DNA of 35,090 bases from Candidatus Bathyarchaeota archaeon (GCA_005881695.1 VBBT01000120.1:1-35090); one strand, 5' to 3'; counted from the first letter of the stretch, positions 19,201-27,282 are shown. Made by a program: numbers and translations. The notes: generated from the letters alone by a model not told the origin.

Positions 19201-19352
19201 TGGGAACGGATCCCGCTGTCGTTGACATCGGAGAAGTTGCCACGGTAGCATTCTATTTCGGAGCCGGAGTACAAACACCGTTTACACCATCTCAGGTCAA
19301 CGCGCTAGATCCGCAGATAGACCCGTACTTCTGTCCAATCGCCGGCTGCTAA
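16284..19352 (+). CDS. ABC-type peptide/nickel family (SBP_bac_5) extracellular substrate-binding protein, apparently circularly permuted, with C-terminal dockerin-like module
   Basis: SBP5 motifs: FQSGEIDVTDWPA, IFQLDINSHPALFG, GVDVRRAILHLLNRHQF, then LNPFQATTVWDFDPILEIWDTML, WHLRPDLKFHDGTPVTAADIVFSLKAADLV, MIGSGPFICK; dockerin ADRNNDGIVNILDVADIAFHFG; upstream of Dpp permease/ATPase genes. Confidence 0.85.
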   Translation: MRLQTPVIVLVLAITILTALPGAYIRSVHAVDQLVTPTAWSPFGPATDTLVMQFYSDFSTTFQHFQSGEIDVTDWPAFNTNIQCTTTNDPNCYHTFSDFFLGTQTTEYGIFQLDINSHPALFGVSQLTARVKPAVSLGTPTSGTGCTPGFGSVTVTLFNTETGAIVTRDSASLPSLNNMTISGPQTFTTMDSGAKANGTPNGVYVFPCALQGSYVVSNNVFANCLPSAQATCTVSIGSNTATTVQFNSAWNSPSNQQPTAAGVDVRRAILHLLNRHQFTASQPAGNIMACDDVFAPPSQKVGTGFCNPADGQPLPSDILQADCAAHAAWLPAITCNTDYANSHESYLLNDTSLGPSSYWWAKQGSALPAPETAGYPSITDLRAACDYLIIPTSAGGPGFSITPSGATCVDVVLAAEGTQAQFPTGKTNYAHLVTSTQVVTYIRTHNPRRDFGQTIADGLNFLFGTANNGANLGAAPTNVPCAINYGFKSPSPGCTAQYYTIGDIASIIFGDGFKPDGWGLYTGGYNLTPTPDHLYALVHSQFASNVCGGPGADFPNNYRFFCDPRYDTYSAAGEFAINAQKGYAGLWQAAVQGVLQAAGAPVFSRYEQFVALKSWDWQSNAPQHSSLANGRGTGFEAGSQGGLISLLNMRCNPTANAAAGTAYKCGGGTSGLLRRSESQDTDNLNPFQATTVWDFDPILEIWDTMLQLNPNVGPVDSVTGQVTEQFVDWMTNSHTQSFNPTEVCTALATGISTVGCTTQIWHLRPDLKFHDGTPVTAADIVFSLKAADLVPSAIFAPSVANMQDAIALDSSTVQVKLILQSPFYEGNIGGVPILPVSRWGPLCTGTDGKLGGVGNRCGDITFDPMAAGDMIGSGPFICKNITTGVVGGTCSRNADGSAGTMVVSFGGSITLNRNRNYMRCCADVPNTSLHKLSWADRNNDGIVNILDVADIAFHFGQADTYWNTGQSSLAPNVGTDPAVVDIGEVATVAFYFGAGVQTPFTPSQVNALDPQIDPYFCPIAGC
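19079..19290 (+). other. Dockerin-like module of the substrate-binding protein (first Ca2+ loop intact, second degenerate)
   Basis: DRNNDGIVNILD + VADIAFHFG; second half VGTDPAVVDIGEVATVAFYFG. Confidence 0.75.
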
Positions 19353-19376
19353 CAGTAACGACTCGGATTCCAACTC

Positions 19377-19394
19377 CCCCTTTTCTTTTTCTCG
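19377..19394 (+). terminator. Pyrimidine/T-rich putative archaeal terminator after SBP gene
   Basis: cccccttttctttttctc shortly after stop at 19352. Confidence 0.35.
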
Positions 19395-19661
19395 AACGTA
19401 TACCCGGAGGGCCAAAGAACACTCTGTTGCGAGAAGATCTCAAAAGCTGACTGCAAATCTCTCCAATTCGGACCTCTAGCCTTGGTGTCGGGTGTCTTCT
19501 TGCAAGAACCTCCAAGAGGTCTTGCAGGCGAGCGTGTCTGATCCGTAGGATCTGCTTACGAGCTTTCAGGAATCTGGGCAAACTAGAAAAGTTGGCGTTT
19601 TCTCACCGCAAAGCTAAATTAGGCTCAGTCGGCTCGTACCGAGAGTAGTAAGGCGTCTGGG

Positions 19662-20693
19662 ATGGGGCTTCGTGGTTACCTTCTGAAGCGCGCGTTCAAC
19701 ACGTTCATATTAATCCTATTTGTTATAACGCTCAACTTTGCAATTTTTCAGTTAATACCCGGGACTCAGGGAGTAATTGCAAATCTTCTCCAGAATCCTA
19801 GGTTGACGGACAAGAGCATAATTGGCAGGTACGAGAATCAGTTTGGTCTCTGTGCATCTTACGATCCTGCCACGCAGCACTGTGTGCTCGCCACAGCCTC
19901 TCAGCGTTTCGGAAAGTACTTTGTCAACATGCTAACTTTCAACTTCGGCGTTTCGTATCAGTCCGGTCATCCAATTCTCGACGACATGATTGGAACTGGG
20001 CGATTATACAACACCCTCCTCTTACTGGGAGTCTCCACTCTGTTCTCACTGTTGATCGGAATATTCATAGGGGTTTTTGTAGCCTCGAGAAGGGGCACTG
20101 CATTCGACACCGGCTGGGTCACCACATCCCTCGTCACATACTCGCTGCCGACGTTCTGGATGGGGCTAATATTCATACTGGTGTTCGCTCAAGACCTTCA
20201 CTGGTTTCCCCCAGGCGGGGTCACTCCGTTTCCCACCGGGGCACCATTACCTCCTTTCCTCCAGCAGATTCCTACAAGGATAGCGCATCTCTTTCTCCCG
20301 GCCCTTGTGTTGACGCTCTATTTTTACGGCGGGCATCTCCTTCTAACCAGAGCAACGATGCTAGAATCCCTGAGCGAAGACTACATTACAACGGCAAGAG
20401 CGAAAGGATTGTCGAATACTAAGGTGCTTTTCAAGCACGCGCTGAAGAACGCGTCCCTCCCCATCGTCACCAATGCCGCCCTTTCCTTCGGAGGCCTTTT
20501 GGGTGGAGCTATCATAACCGAGACCGTCTTCAACTGGGACGGCCTTGGCCACTGGATCTTCAGCGCGATAAGCTACAAGGACTTCCCTGTCATGCAAGCC
20601 ATGTTCTATATCATCGCTCTATGCGTGATCGTTGCCAACTTCATCTCCGACATTTTCCTGGGAGTAATTGACCCTAGGATAAAATACGAGTGA
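19662..20693 (+). CDS. dppB: Dipeptide/oligopeptide ABC transporter permease, DppB/OppB type
   Basis: LLKRAFNTFILILFVITLNFAIFQLIPG; EAA-type motif LSEDYITTARAKGLSNTKVLFKHALKNASLPIVT. Confidence 0.9.
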   Translation: MGLRGYLLKRAFNTFILILFVITLNFAIFQLIPGTQGVIANLLQNPRLTDKSIIGRYENQFGLCASYDPATQHCVLATASQRFGKYFVNMLTFNFGVSYQSGHPILDDMIGTGRLYNTLLLLGVSTLFSLLIGIFIGVFVASRRGTAFDTGWVTTSLVTYSLPTFWMGLIFILVFAQDLHWFPPGGVTPFPTGAPLPPFLQQIPTRIAHLFLPALVLTLYFYGGHLLLTRATMLESLSEDYITTARAKGLSNTKVLFKHALKNASLPIVTNAALSFGGLLGGAIITETVFNWDGLGHWIFSAISYKDFPVMQAMFYIIALCVIVANFISDIFLGVIDPRIKYE

Positions 20694-20703
20694 AAATTTT
20701 CCG

Positions 20704-22119
20704 TTGACTCTGCAAAAGCGAGTGCCGTTTAGGCTTATTAGACTAAAGAATTTTTTCCTTATCCTGGTGAAGAACCGACTGGCGTTTGCCGGCTTAATTC
20801 TTCTCCTTCTCTTCGTTTTTGCAGCAGCTGCAGCCCCCCTGTTAACAAGCAACTACCCGACTGAGAAGGCGGGCGGAAAATTAGCTCCACCATTCTGGGT
20901 ATCTTACATCTACGGCAACGCGAGATATAGTCAGAACGCCCAGTTTGGCTCACTAACCACCTACACTAACACGTCAAGCCTTGGTGTCAGCGTGCAATCC
21001 ACCTCGCTGGGACCCAATGACGTTAACGTCACTGTCCGCTCGGTCGCGGGTGGAACGGTCATCGTTGGAAAAACTCTAGACTATTCATATAGTGCGCCAC
21101 CCTCCGAGATGTTCGGAACCCTCGTCGTAACCCCCTCCTCCTTAAGTCTCGGATCCTCGCAACCACAGGTCGCCGTTTTCTTTGATAGGATTGGCGTCCG
21201 CGAATGGGGGCCTCTCTGGAATGACACGCTAAAACCGGGACTGACATCCCAGACAACAATTCGTTCCACCGACCCAGGCCTGGCCGCGCGGCTCGGCTAC
21301 CAGTCAGGAACGGACCTTGGCCAAATCGTCTTCTCGGCGAAGGGAGCATACCGGTACTTTGTGATGATAAATCTCCCGCCAGGTCAGTTTCAGGCCAGTT
21401 TCCTGATAAAACAGTTCTCCATGAGCTTGTACGGAAACACATATGGGCTGATGGGAACCGACTTTACCGGAGCTGACATATTCAGCCAGTTCGTATACGG
21501 AACCCAGCTCTCTTTGATGGTGGGGCTTATCGCCACGATCATTGGGATCGGGGTCGGATTGATCATTGGGCTTCTGGCCGGGTTTCTCGGAAAGATGGTT
21601 GACGAGGTCTTGATGCGTTTCACTGACATGATGTTGGTCATCCCCAGTCTCCCCTTGCTGATAGTCCTCGCTTCGGTCTTGGGCTCATCGCTCTGGAACA
21701 TCATCCTAATCCTCGGTTTCCTAGGCTGGATGGGTTTTGCCCGCCTGGTCAGGTCCCAGGTTCTTAGTCTGAGGGAGAGACCGTTCATAGAAGCGGCCAA
21801 GGCGTCAGGAGCGGGGACGAGCTACATCCTGGCACGCCACATCTTTCCCAACATAGTCGGGTTAACCTACGTGAACTTGGCACTTTCTGTTCCCGCGGCG
21901 ATAGTGGGAGAAGCTGCGCTAAGCTTCCTTGGACTCGGAGACCAGACAGCTATTACATGGGGAAAGATGCTGGAGTCCGCACGCGAGTCCTTCACCGGCC
22001 TCGCTTGGTGGTGGATCATCCCTCCCGGGCTTGGAATAGCAATGTTATCGCTCTCGTTTATCCTGATCGGCTACTCTCTCGACGAGCTTTTCAACCCGAG
22101 GCTCAGAAGACGCCGGTAG
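20704..22119 (+). CDS. dppC: Dipeptide/oligopeptide ABC transporter permease, DppC/OppC type with ~190-aa extracytoplasmic insertion
   Basis: TTG start; GTDFTGADIFSQFVYGTQLSLMVGL, FIEAAKASGAGTSYILARHIFPNIVG, GEAALSFLGLGDQTAITWGKML; 471 aa, much longer than ordinary DppC. Confidence 0.9.
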   Translation: MTLQKRVPFRLIRLKNFFLILVKNRLAFAGLILLLLFVFAAAAAPLLTSNYPTEKAGGKLAPPFWVSYIYGNARYSQNAQFGSLTTYTNTSSLGVSVQSTSLGPNDVNVTVRSVAGGTVIVGKTLDYSYSAPPSEMFGTLVVTPSSLSLGSSQPQVAVFFDRIGVREWGPLWNDTLKPGLTSQTTIRSTDPGLAARLGYQSGTDLGQIVFSAKGAYRYFVMINLPPGQFQASFLIKQFSMSLYGNTYGLMGTDFTGADIFSQFVYGTQLSLMVGLIATIIGIGVGLIIGLLAGFLGKMVDEVLMRFTDMMLVIPSLPLLIVLASVLGSSLWNIILILGFLGWMGFARLVRSQVLSLRERPFIEAAKASGAGTSYILARHIFPNIVGLTYVNLALSVPAAIVGEAALSFLGLGDQTAITWGKMLESARESFTGLAWWWIIPPGLGIAMLSLSFILIGYSLDELFNPRLRRRR

Positions 22120-22156
22120 TCCCTGATCCGGATACTTTCCAGAAAATGTACTCAGC

Positions 22157-23182
22157 GTGAAGCCACCTCCCAAGACTTATCAGATAGCAGACGATACCCA
22201 CCGAAGTAATAGCGAGAAAAATACTATGCCAGTGCTCAGCGTCGAAGGACTGACAACAAACTACCGAACACTTAGAGGCTGGGTCAAAGCTGCTGAAAAC
22301 GTCAACTTCGACGTTGAGAAAGGACAGGCAGTCGGTGTTGTAGGCGAGTCCGGATGCGGTAAGACCACAGTCGCCCTTTCGATCCTCAAGCTTCTACCTA
22401 GAGGGGGAAAGATTCGACGGGGAAAGATCATTTTTGACGGGACGGATATAGTCCCCTTAAGCGACAAGGAGATGAGAGCAATACGCTGGAAGGGCATCTC
22501 AATAGTTTTCCAGGGTGCAATGAATGCGCTCAATCCCGTCTTCAAAGTTGGTGACCAGATCATAGAAGCGATCAAGACCCATGAACCAGATCTCCCAAAG
22601 TCGGACGCTAGAGCGCGGGCCGAGGGCCTTCTTGAGATGGTGGGCGTCGAACCGTCGCGCATCAACAACTACCCCCATGAGTTCAGCGGCGGGATGAGGC
22701 AGAGAGCCCTCATCGCAATGGCCTTGGCGTCGAACCCGAAGCTTCTCATCGCAGACGAGCCAGGAACTGCGCTAGACGTCATCGTTCAAGCCCAGGTTCT
22801 TCAATTGATGCGGGGTCTTAAGGAGAAACTTGGGCTTTCGATGATGATGATCAGTCATGATCTCTCGATAGTTGCTGAGGTCTGCGAAAAAGTCGTCATC
22901 ATGTATGCGGGTCATGTGGTTGAATATGGAGAGATAGGAGAGATTTTCAAGGAGCCACTGCATCCGTACACGCAGGGGCTTATGGGAGCATTTCCCAGCA
23001 TCAAGGGCAACAAGCAGAAACTCGTCTCTATTCCAGGACAGCCACCCGACCTCCTTAATCCTCCACCAGGATGCCCTTTCTACCCGCGCTGCCCCTATGC
23101 CATGGATGTCTGCAAGACAAAGTTCCCTGAATCGAAGAAGATGGGGTCAGCTGAACACTACGTGTCCTGCTACCTGTATTGA
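22157..23182 (+). CDS. dppD: Dipeptide/oligopeptide ABC transporter ATP-binding protein, DppD/OppD (probable start ATG at 22226)
   Basis: Walker A GESGCGKTT, signature FSGGMRQR, Walker B LLIADEPGTALDV, C-terminal oligo_HPY CPFYPRCPYA. Confidence 0.92.
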   Translation: MKPPPKTYQIADDTHRSNSEKNTMPVLSVEGLTTNYRTLRGWVKAAENVNFDVEKGQAVGVVGESGCGKTTVALSILKLLPRGGKIRRGKIIFDGTDIVPLSDKEMRAIRWKGISIVFQGAMNALNPVFKVGDQIIEAIKTHEPDLPKSDARARAEGLLEMVGVEPSRINNYPHEFSGGMRQRALIAMALASNPKLLIADEPGTALDVIVQAQVLQLMRGLKEKLGLSMMMISHDLSIVAEVCEKVVIMYAGHVVEYGEIGEIFKEPLHPYTQGLMGAFPSIKGNKQKLVSIPGQPPDLLNPPPGCPFYPRCPYAMDVCKTKFPESKKMGSAEHYVSCYLY

Positions 23183-23204
23183 GGCTCAATAGAGGCAACG
23201 AGAT

Positions 23205-24212
23205 TTGGAAGATAGCATGATAGTATCGGCGCAAGGATTAAAGAAATACTTCCCGATAAAACGAGGATTCTTCACAACCCTATTTTCAGCATCTGACCTA
23301 TTTGTGAAGGCCGTAGACGGAATAGATTTCTACGTGAAAAAAGGCGAGATCTTCGGCCTTGTTGGAGAGAGTGGAAGTGGCAAGACCACAACTGGCCGGT
23401 TATTACTTAGGCTTCAGAGCCCGACCCAGGGCAAGATACTGTACAAGGGCCAAGATATCACCAATCTATCGCCCAAAGAGATGAAGCCGCTTCGGCGAAA
23501 GATGCAGATTATCTTTCAGGACCCGTTTGAGTCACTGGACCCACGGATGACGATAAAGGACATAGTAGCCGAACCGCTGCGGATCCAGAGGGTCACCAGC
23601 GGTGAGGGGGAGTTGGAGGAGAGAGTCAAACAGATTCTGCGAGATGTTGAACTCTTGCCCCCGGAAGAGTTCATGCTAAGGTTTCCCCACGAGATGAGCG
23701 GAGGGCAGAGGCAGAGGGTAGCGGTGGCCCGCGCTTTCGTCTTGGACCCTGATTTCGTTGTGGCAGATGAGCCTGTCTCCATGCTGGATGTCTCCATTAG
23801 AGCAGAGATTCTCAACCTGATGATCAGCCTCGTCCAGAAGAGGGGTGCTTCCTTCCTTTACATCACCCACGACCTTGCCCTTGCCAGGCACATGTGCGAC
23901 CGGATCGCGGTGATGTATCTCGGACGGATCGTAGAGCTGGGCGACGTTGACGCCATCATAAAGATGCCTTTGCATCCGTACACTAAAGCCCTCATCGCGG
24001 CAGTTCCGGTTCCAGACCCGTCCTCGAAGAGGATTGGAGAGGTGATCAGCGGAGAGATTCCAAGCCCCATCTTTCCACCCCCTGGTTGCCACTTTCACAC
24101 TCGATGCCCATACGTCCATACGAGGTGCACCCTCGAAGATCCACCCCTCATCGAGGTTGAGCCGAATCACTGGGTAGCATGCCATCTGGTCGGCAAGTCT
24201 CTCAACAGCTAA
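23205..24212 (+). CDS. dppF: Dipeptide/oligopeptide ABC transporter ATP-binding protein, DppF/OppF
   Basis: Walker A GESGSGKTT, signature MSGGQRQR, Walker B FVVADEPVSMLDVS, oligo_HPY CHFHTRCPYV. Confidence 0.92.
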   Translation: MEDSMIVSAQGLKKYFPIKRGFFTTLFSASDLFVKAVDGIDFYVKKGEIFGLVGESGSGKTTTGRLLLRLQSPTQGKILYKGQDITNLSPKEMKPLRRKMQIIFQDPFESLDPRMTIKDIVAEPLRIQRVTSGEGELEERVKQILRDVELLPPEEFMLRFPHEMSGGQRQRVAVARAFVLDPDFVVADEPVSMLDVSIRAEILNLMISLVQKRGASFLYITHDLALARHMCDRIAVMYLGRIVELGDVDAIIKMPLHPYTKALIAAVPVPDPSSKRIGEVISGEIPSPIFPPPGCHFHTRCPYVHTRCTLEDPPLIEVEPNHWVACHLVGKSLNS

Positions 24213-24268
24213 CGGCAGTAGGAATTTCGGGCCTCATCTCATATCCCGGCGCCCATAGTCAGATCCTA

Positions 24269-25183
24269 CTAGGGTAGAAGGCAGTTTCCGGAGATCGTTG
24301 ATGATAAGCTGGACCACGTAATGATTATCCAGTCATAGCCATTTGACAAGCCGATTAGGGGACTGACGCATCTCTCTGGGTCTTTCCCGTCGGACATCAC
24401 CGGAGGAGGTTGCCTCAGATCGTAGGTTGAGTCGCCGTTGGATTCGACATAATTGATCTTGGGATCAGAACTTAGAGTGGAGCCCAGCGAAATGTTTGAC
24501 GTTCCCGATTGAGCGATCGCATCGCCCGCGTCGTACTGGCCGTTGCTGTTTGAATCGTAGACGACCGTCTCGCCTGGATCCCAACGACTATTTCCGTCAG
24601 AATCAACATATTTGAGATTAGAGTCAGAGCTCAAAAGAGTACCGAGCGGAGGAATGTTATTTCCCGCTGCATAAATCACCCTGTCTGGTGTCGAGTACAT
24701 TCCGTTTGAGTCGTTGTCATAGACGATGGTTTCACCAGGGCTCGTGCAGTAGCTTAAGACACAAGACTTGCTGAGGGGCTTCCCCCATTCGCTGAAAAAG
24801 TAGCCGAGAGTGAAAATGTACGCCGGGCAGCAATGCGTTGACTGGACGTATATCGTTCCACTGTCATCCCTGGTGTTTAGAGGGGCATAACCGGGGGAGC
24901 CTACCCAAACGCCGTTCACTGAGTCATAGGTATGATTGTACCAATATCTGCCGCCAGGCACTCCTATCCCAGCTGGAGGCGTAGAATTGGTCATGTATCT
25001 AACGTCGAGTATGTGCAGCTTAACCCGCCAATCGATCACGAGACCCCCGGAATATTGGTTCGATGGAAGGTATTCCAAAAAGAAGAAGACCCCAGCAATG
25101 GTGAGAGCTATAATCGCCACCGCCAGTCTCACCCTCGCATCTCTCAGTCCCCGAGGCTTCCGTTCCTTGAAATCGCGTGTCAT
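24269..25183 (-). CDS. Unknown membrane-tethered extracellular protein with duplicated Ca2+-loop-like motifs
   Basis: N-terminal TM (VRLAVAIIALTIAGVFFFLEYL); two ~54-aa repeats: ETIVYDNDSNGMYSTPD...YVDSDGNSRWDPG / ETVVYDSNSNGQYDAGD...YVESNGDSTYDL. Confidence 0.65.
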   Translation of the reverse strand: MTRDFKERKPRGLRDARVRLAVAIIALTIAGVFFFLEYLPSNQYSGGLVIDWRVKLHILDVRYMTNSTPPAGIGVPGGRYWYNHTYDSVNGVWVGSPGYAPLNTRDDSGTIYVQSTHCCPAYIFTLGYFFSEWGKPLSKSCVLSYCTSPGETIVYDNDSNGMYSTPDRVIYAAGNNIPPLGTLLSSDSNLKYVDSDGNSRWDPGETVVYDSNSNGQYDAGDAIAQSGTSNISLGSTLSSDPKINYVESNGDSTYDLRQPPPVMSDGKDPERCVSPLIGLSNGYDWIIITWSSLSSTISGNCLLP

Positions 25184-25276
25184 GAAGTATCCTCCGGGAT
25201 CGACACTATCATTCTTGCTGCGCTTCCTTTAAGAGCATCGTTTGCCAGATAGCTGTCCATCAAACGGAGTCGTGCG

Positions 25277-26272
25277 ATGCGAGCCAGACTTTGGACGATC
25301 GGGCTCATTTCACTAGTGTTGCTATCTCTTCCTCCCGGACCTGTCCATGCCACACCAGCTTTACCAAGCTACGCGCTTAGTGTTCACGATGGTAAAGTCT
25401 CTGTCCTGATAAGTCTGAGCTTCCAACAAAACCTAACAGCGCTCGCGAGTTCCTTCTCCTTGCCGCAGCTCAGAGGATCGCTTGTGGGCTTAAACTCTAC
25501 GGCCGCACTCCATACTATTCAGGACGCGATCAGCTCCAAAGACTCTCAGGCCAATGTAAACGATCTTGTGCTAACTGCTACTTCCAATGCCATAAACAAC
25601 GCAACCAACAGCCAGTGGCTCAACCTGACTCTCAGTTTCGACATAACCGGTGTAGTGAACAATGTTCCCTTGGGGGGCGAAAGAATAGACCTTTCGTGGA
25701 AGTCCTTCACAATCCTCCAGGACTTGGCAGTTGGCGGGACAGAGATCAACAATATCGGCGCCAAGTACATGGCAGCATATGCGCTACAGATAGCTTCCAG
25801 TCAAGTCTCCAGTCGGTTCATCACATTCACCCTCAGGGTTGACGGGAAACTCGCCGGAGCCAGCGGATTCTCGGAGGCCATCGCGTCGTTCAAGACCATG
25901 AACTTTTCACGACTATCTGCACCAGTCTCGACCTGGCAGGAGGCCTATGACTCAAGCTCTAACCAGGTCACTTGGTCCTATGAGCCCGCGCGTAACCTAG
26001 GGCTCAGCGTCACAGGAATTGCCCAAGAACCACCCGACCAAGGTGGAGGGAGTGCGACCTTTCGTTACGGTCTCTTCTACAGTCTCGCAGCCCAGGTGAG
26101 GGGGCCAAACCGATCGACTGCGAACGTCGACACAATTATCGCCATCTTCAACGACTCTTCAGAAGCGTTGATGAGTACGATCATCGCCCTCATCGCGATT
26201 CCCGGCATAGGTGCCTTCGTCTACGAGCACCACCTCTCCGCCAAGACTCAAAGAAAGAAATCACGGAGGTAG
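25277..26272 (+). CDS. Unknown surface protein, signal peptide and C-terminal TM anchor
   Basis: Signal peptide LISLVLLSLPPGPVHA; C-term TIIALIAIPGIGAFVYEHHLSAKTQRKKSRR. Confidence 0.6.
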   Translation: MRARLWTIGLISLVLLSLPPGPVHATPALPSYALSVHDGKVSVLISLSFQQNLTALASSFSLPQLRGSLVGLNSTAALHTIQDAISSKDSQANVNDLVLTATSNAINNATNSQWLNLTLSFDITGVVNNVPLGGERIDLSWKSFTILQDLAVGGTEINNIGAKYMAAYALQIASSQVSSRFITFTLRVDGKLAGASGFSEAIASFKTMNFSRLSAPVSTWQEAYDSSSNQVTWSYEPARNLGLSVTGIAQEPPDQGGGSATFRYGLFYSLAAQVRGPNRSTANVDTIIAIFNDSSEALMSTIIALIAIPGIGAFVYEHHLSAKTQRKKSRR

Positions 26273-26355
26273 ACCTTCTCCATAAAATCGAGACGTGCAT
26301 CCCAACAAGAGGCTCCCAGCGAGTTGTTCTTTGATTCGCTACAAGCCGCAGCCTG

Positions 26356-27282
26356 CTAGCGTGGCGATACTCTGAAGGTTATGTCGGCAGAGTGGGATAT
26401 GAGGCCGCTCGTCGCTGTTACAGTAACAGTGAATTCTACCGGAGGTGTTGTTGGGAATGTAACTATTAACAGTAGCATGAGCGTCGAAGTCCCAGGCTCA
26501 AGAAACACCTTTGCAGAGGTGAGGAAGAAGGCGACAGGGCCCGACTTCCGCAGGGGAGAAACAGATATTGAGAGACTCAACCCTCCGAAGAACCCTTCCT
26601 TGCTCTCAAGACTGACAGAGCCCAGCCGGTCTGAGTTCTTCTGGAGCGTAGGACAGCAGAACGCGGAGGAGATGCCGAAGTCTCCGGGTAGGCCTGTGCT
26701 TCCCTGCACAGTCTCAGGAACGATGTTTGCCCCGTTGACAACAGTGACACAAAAGTCAGGAGAGACGCTTGTCATGGAGCAGCCAGTCTGGAAGTCCACT
26801 TCCACTGCCGATGAACTCTGGGTGGCGTTGTAGGTGATGCTAAAAAGTCGCCCTGTTGTTGGGGCCGGTGTGCTGAAGCCCAGGGCAACCGCGGCAACTT
26901 CCACCGCGCCGATACCGTTCGCCCCCGAGCAACCAAACCCCTTGAAGTCAATACATTCTGCAATTGGTAGAATGTTTGAACCTAGCACGCTCCCACCTAG
27001 ATCCACGCTCGAACCACGCAGGACCTTCGGGTCTCCTTTTACAAGGATGTCAAACCCGTTCAACCGATCTGAGCGCTGGATGTTCACTGCTACTGTCAGT
27101 TGAGTCCCGTTCAGGGCAGAGATGGCTAGAGGTGTAGGAGGACAGTCTGCGGATTGGGGACCTGCGAGACACACCAAACCGATGCTCTGTCCATAAACCT
27201 CTAATTGGGAAAGTGGGCCGAGTCCGGAGAAGGCTATGATGACAAGGATTGTAACAAGCATAGGGCTCCCGATGAACCTCAT
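26356..27282 (-). CDS. Secreted cohesin-like domain protein with C-terminal Ig-like region
   Basis: Signal peptide; LTVAVNIQRSDRLNGFDILVKGDPKVLRGSSVDLGG...GAVEVAAVALGF...GRLFSITYNA; C-terminal TVTATSGLISHSADITFRV resembles the Ig repeats of the 2052-aa protein. Confidence 0.65.
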   Translation of the reverse strand: MRFIGSPMLVTILVIIAFSGLGPLSQLEVYGQSIGLVCLAGPQSADCPPTPLAISALNGTQLTVAVNIQRSDRLNGFDILVKGDPKVLRGSSVDLGGSVLGSNILPIAECIDFKGFGCSGANGIGAVEVAAVALGFSTPAPTTGRLFSITYNATQSSSAVEVDFQTGCSMTSVSPDFCVTVVNGANIVPETVQGSTGLPGDFGISSAFCCPTLQKNSDRLGSVSLESKEGFFGGLSLSISVSPLRKSGPVAFFLTSAKVFLEPGTSTLMLLLIVTFPTTPPVEFTVTVTATSGLISHSADITFRVSPR

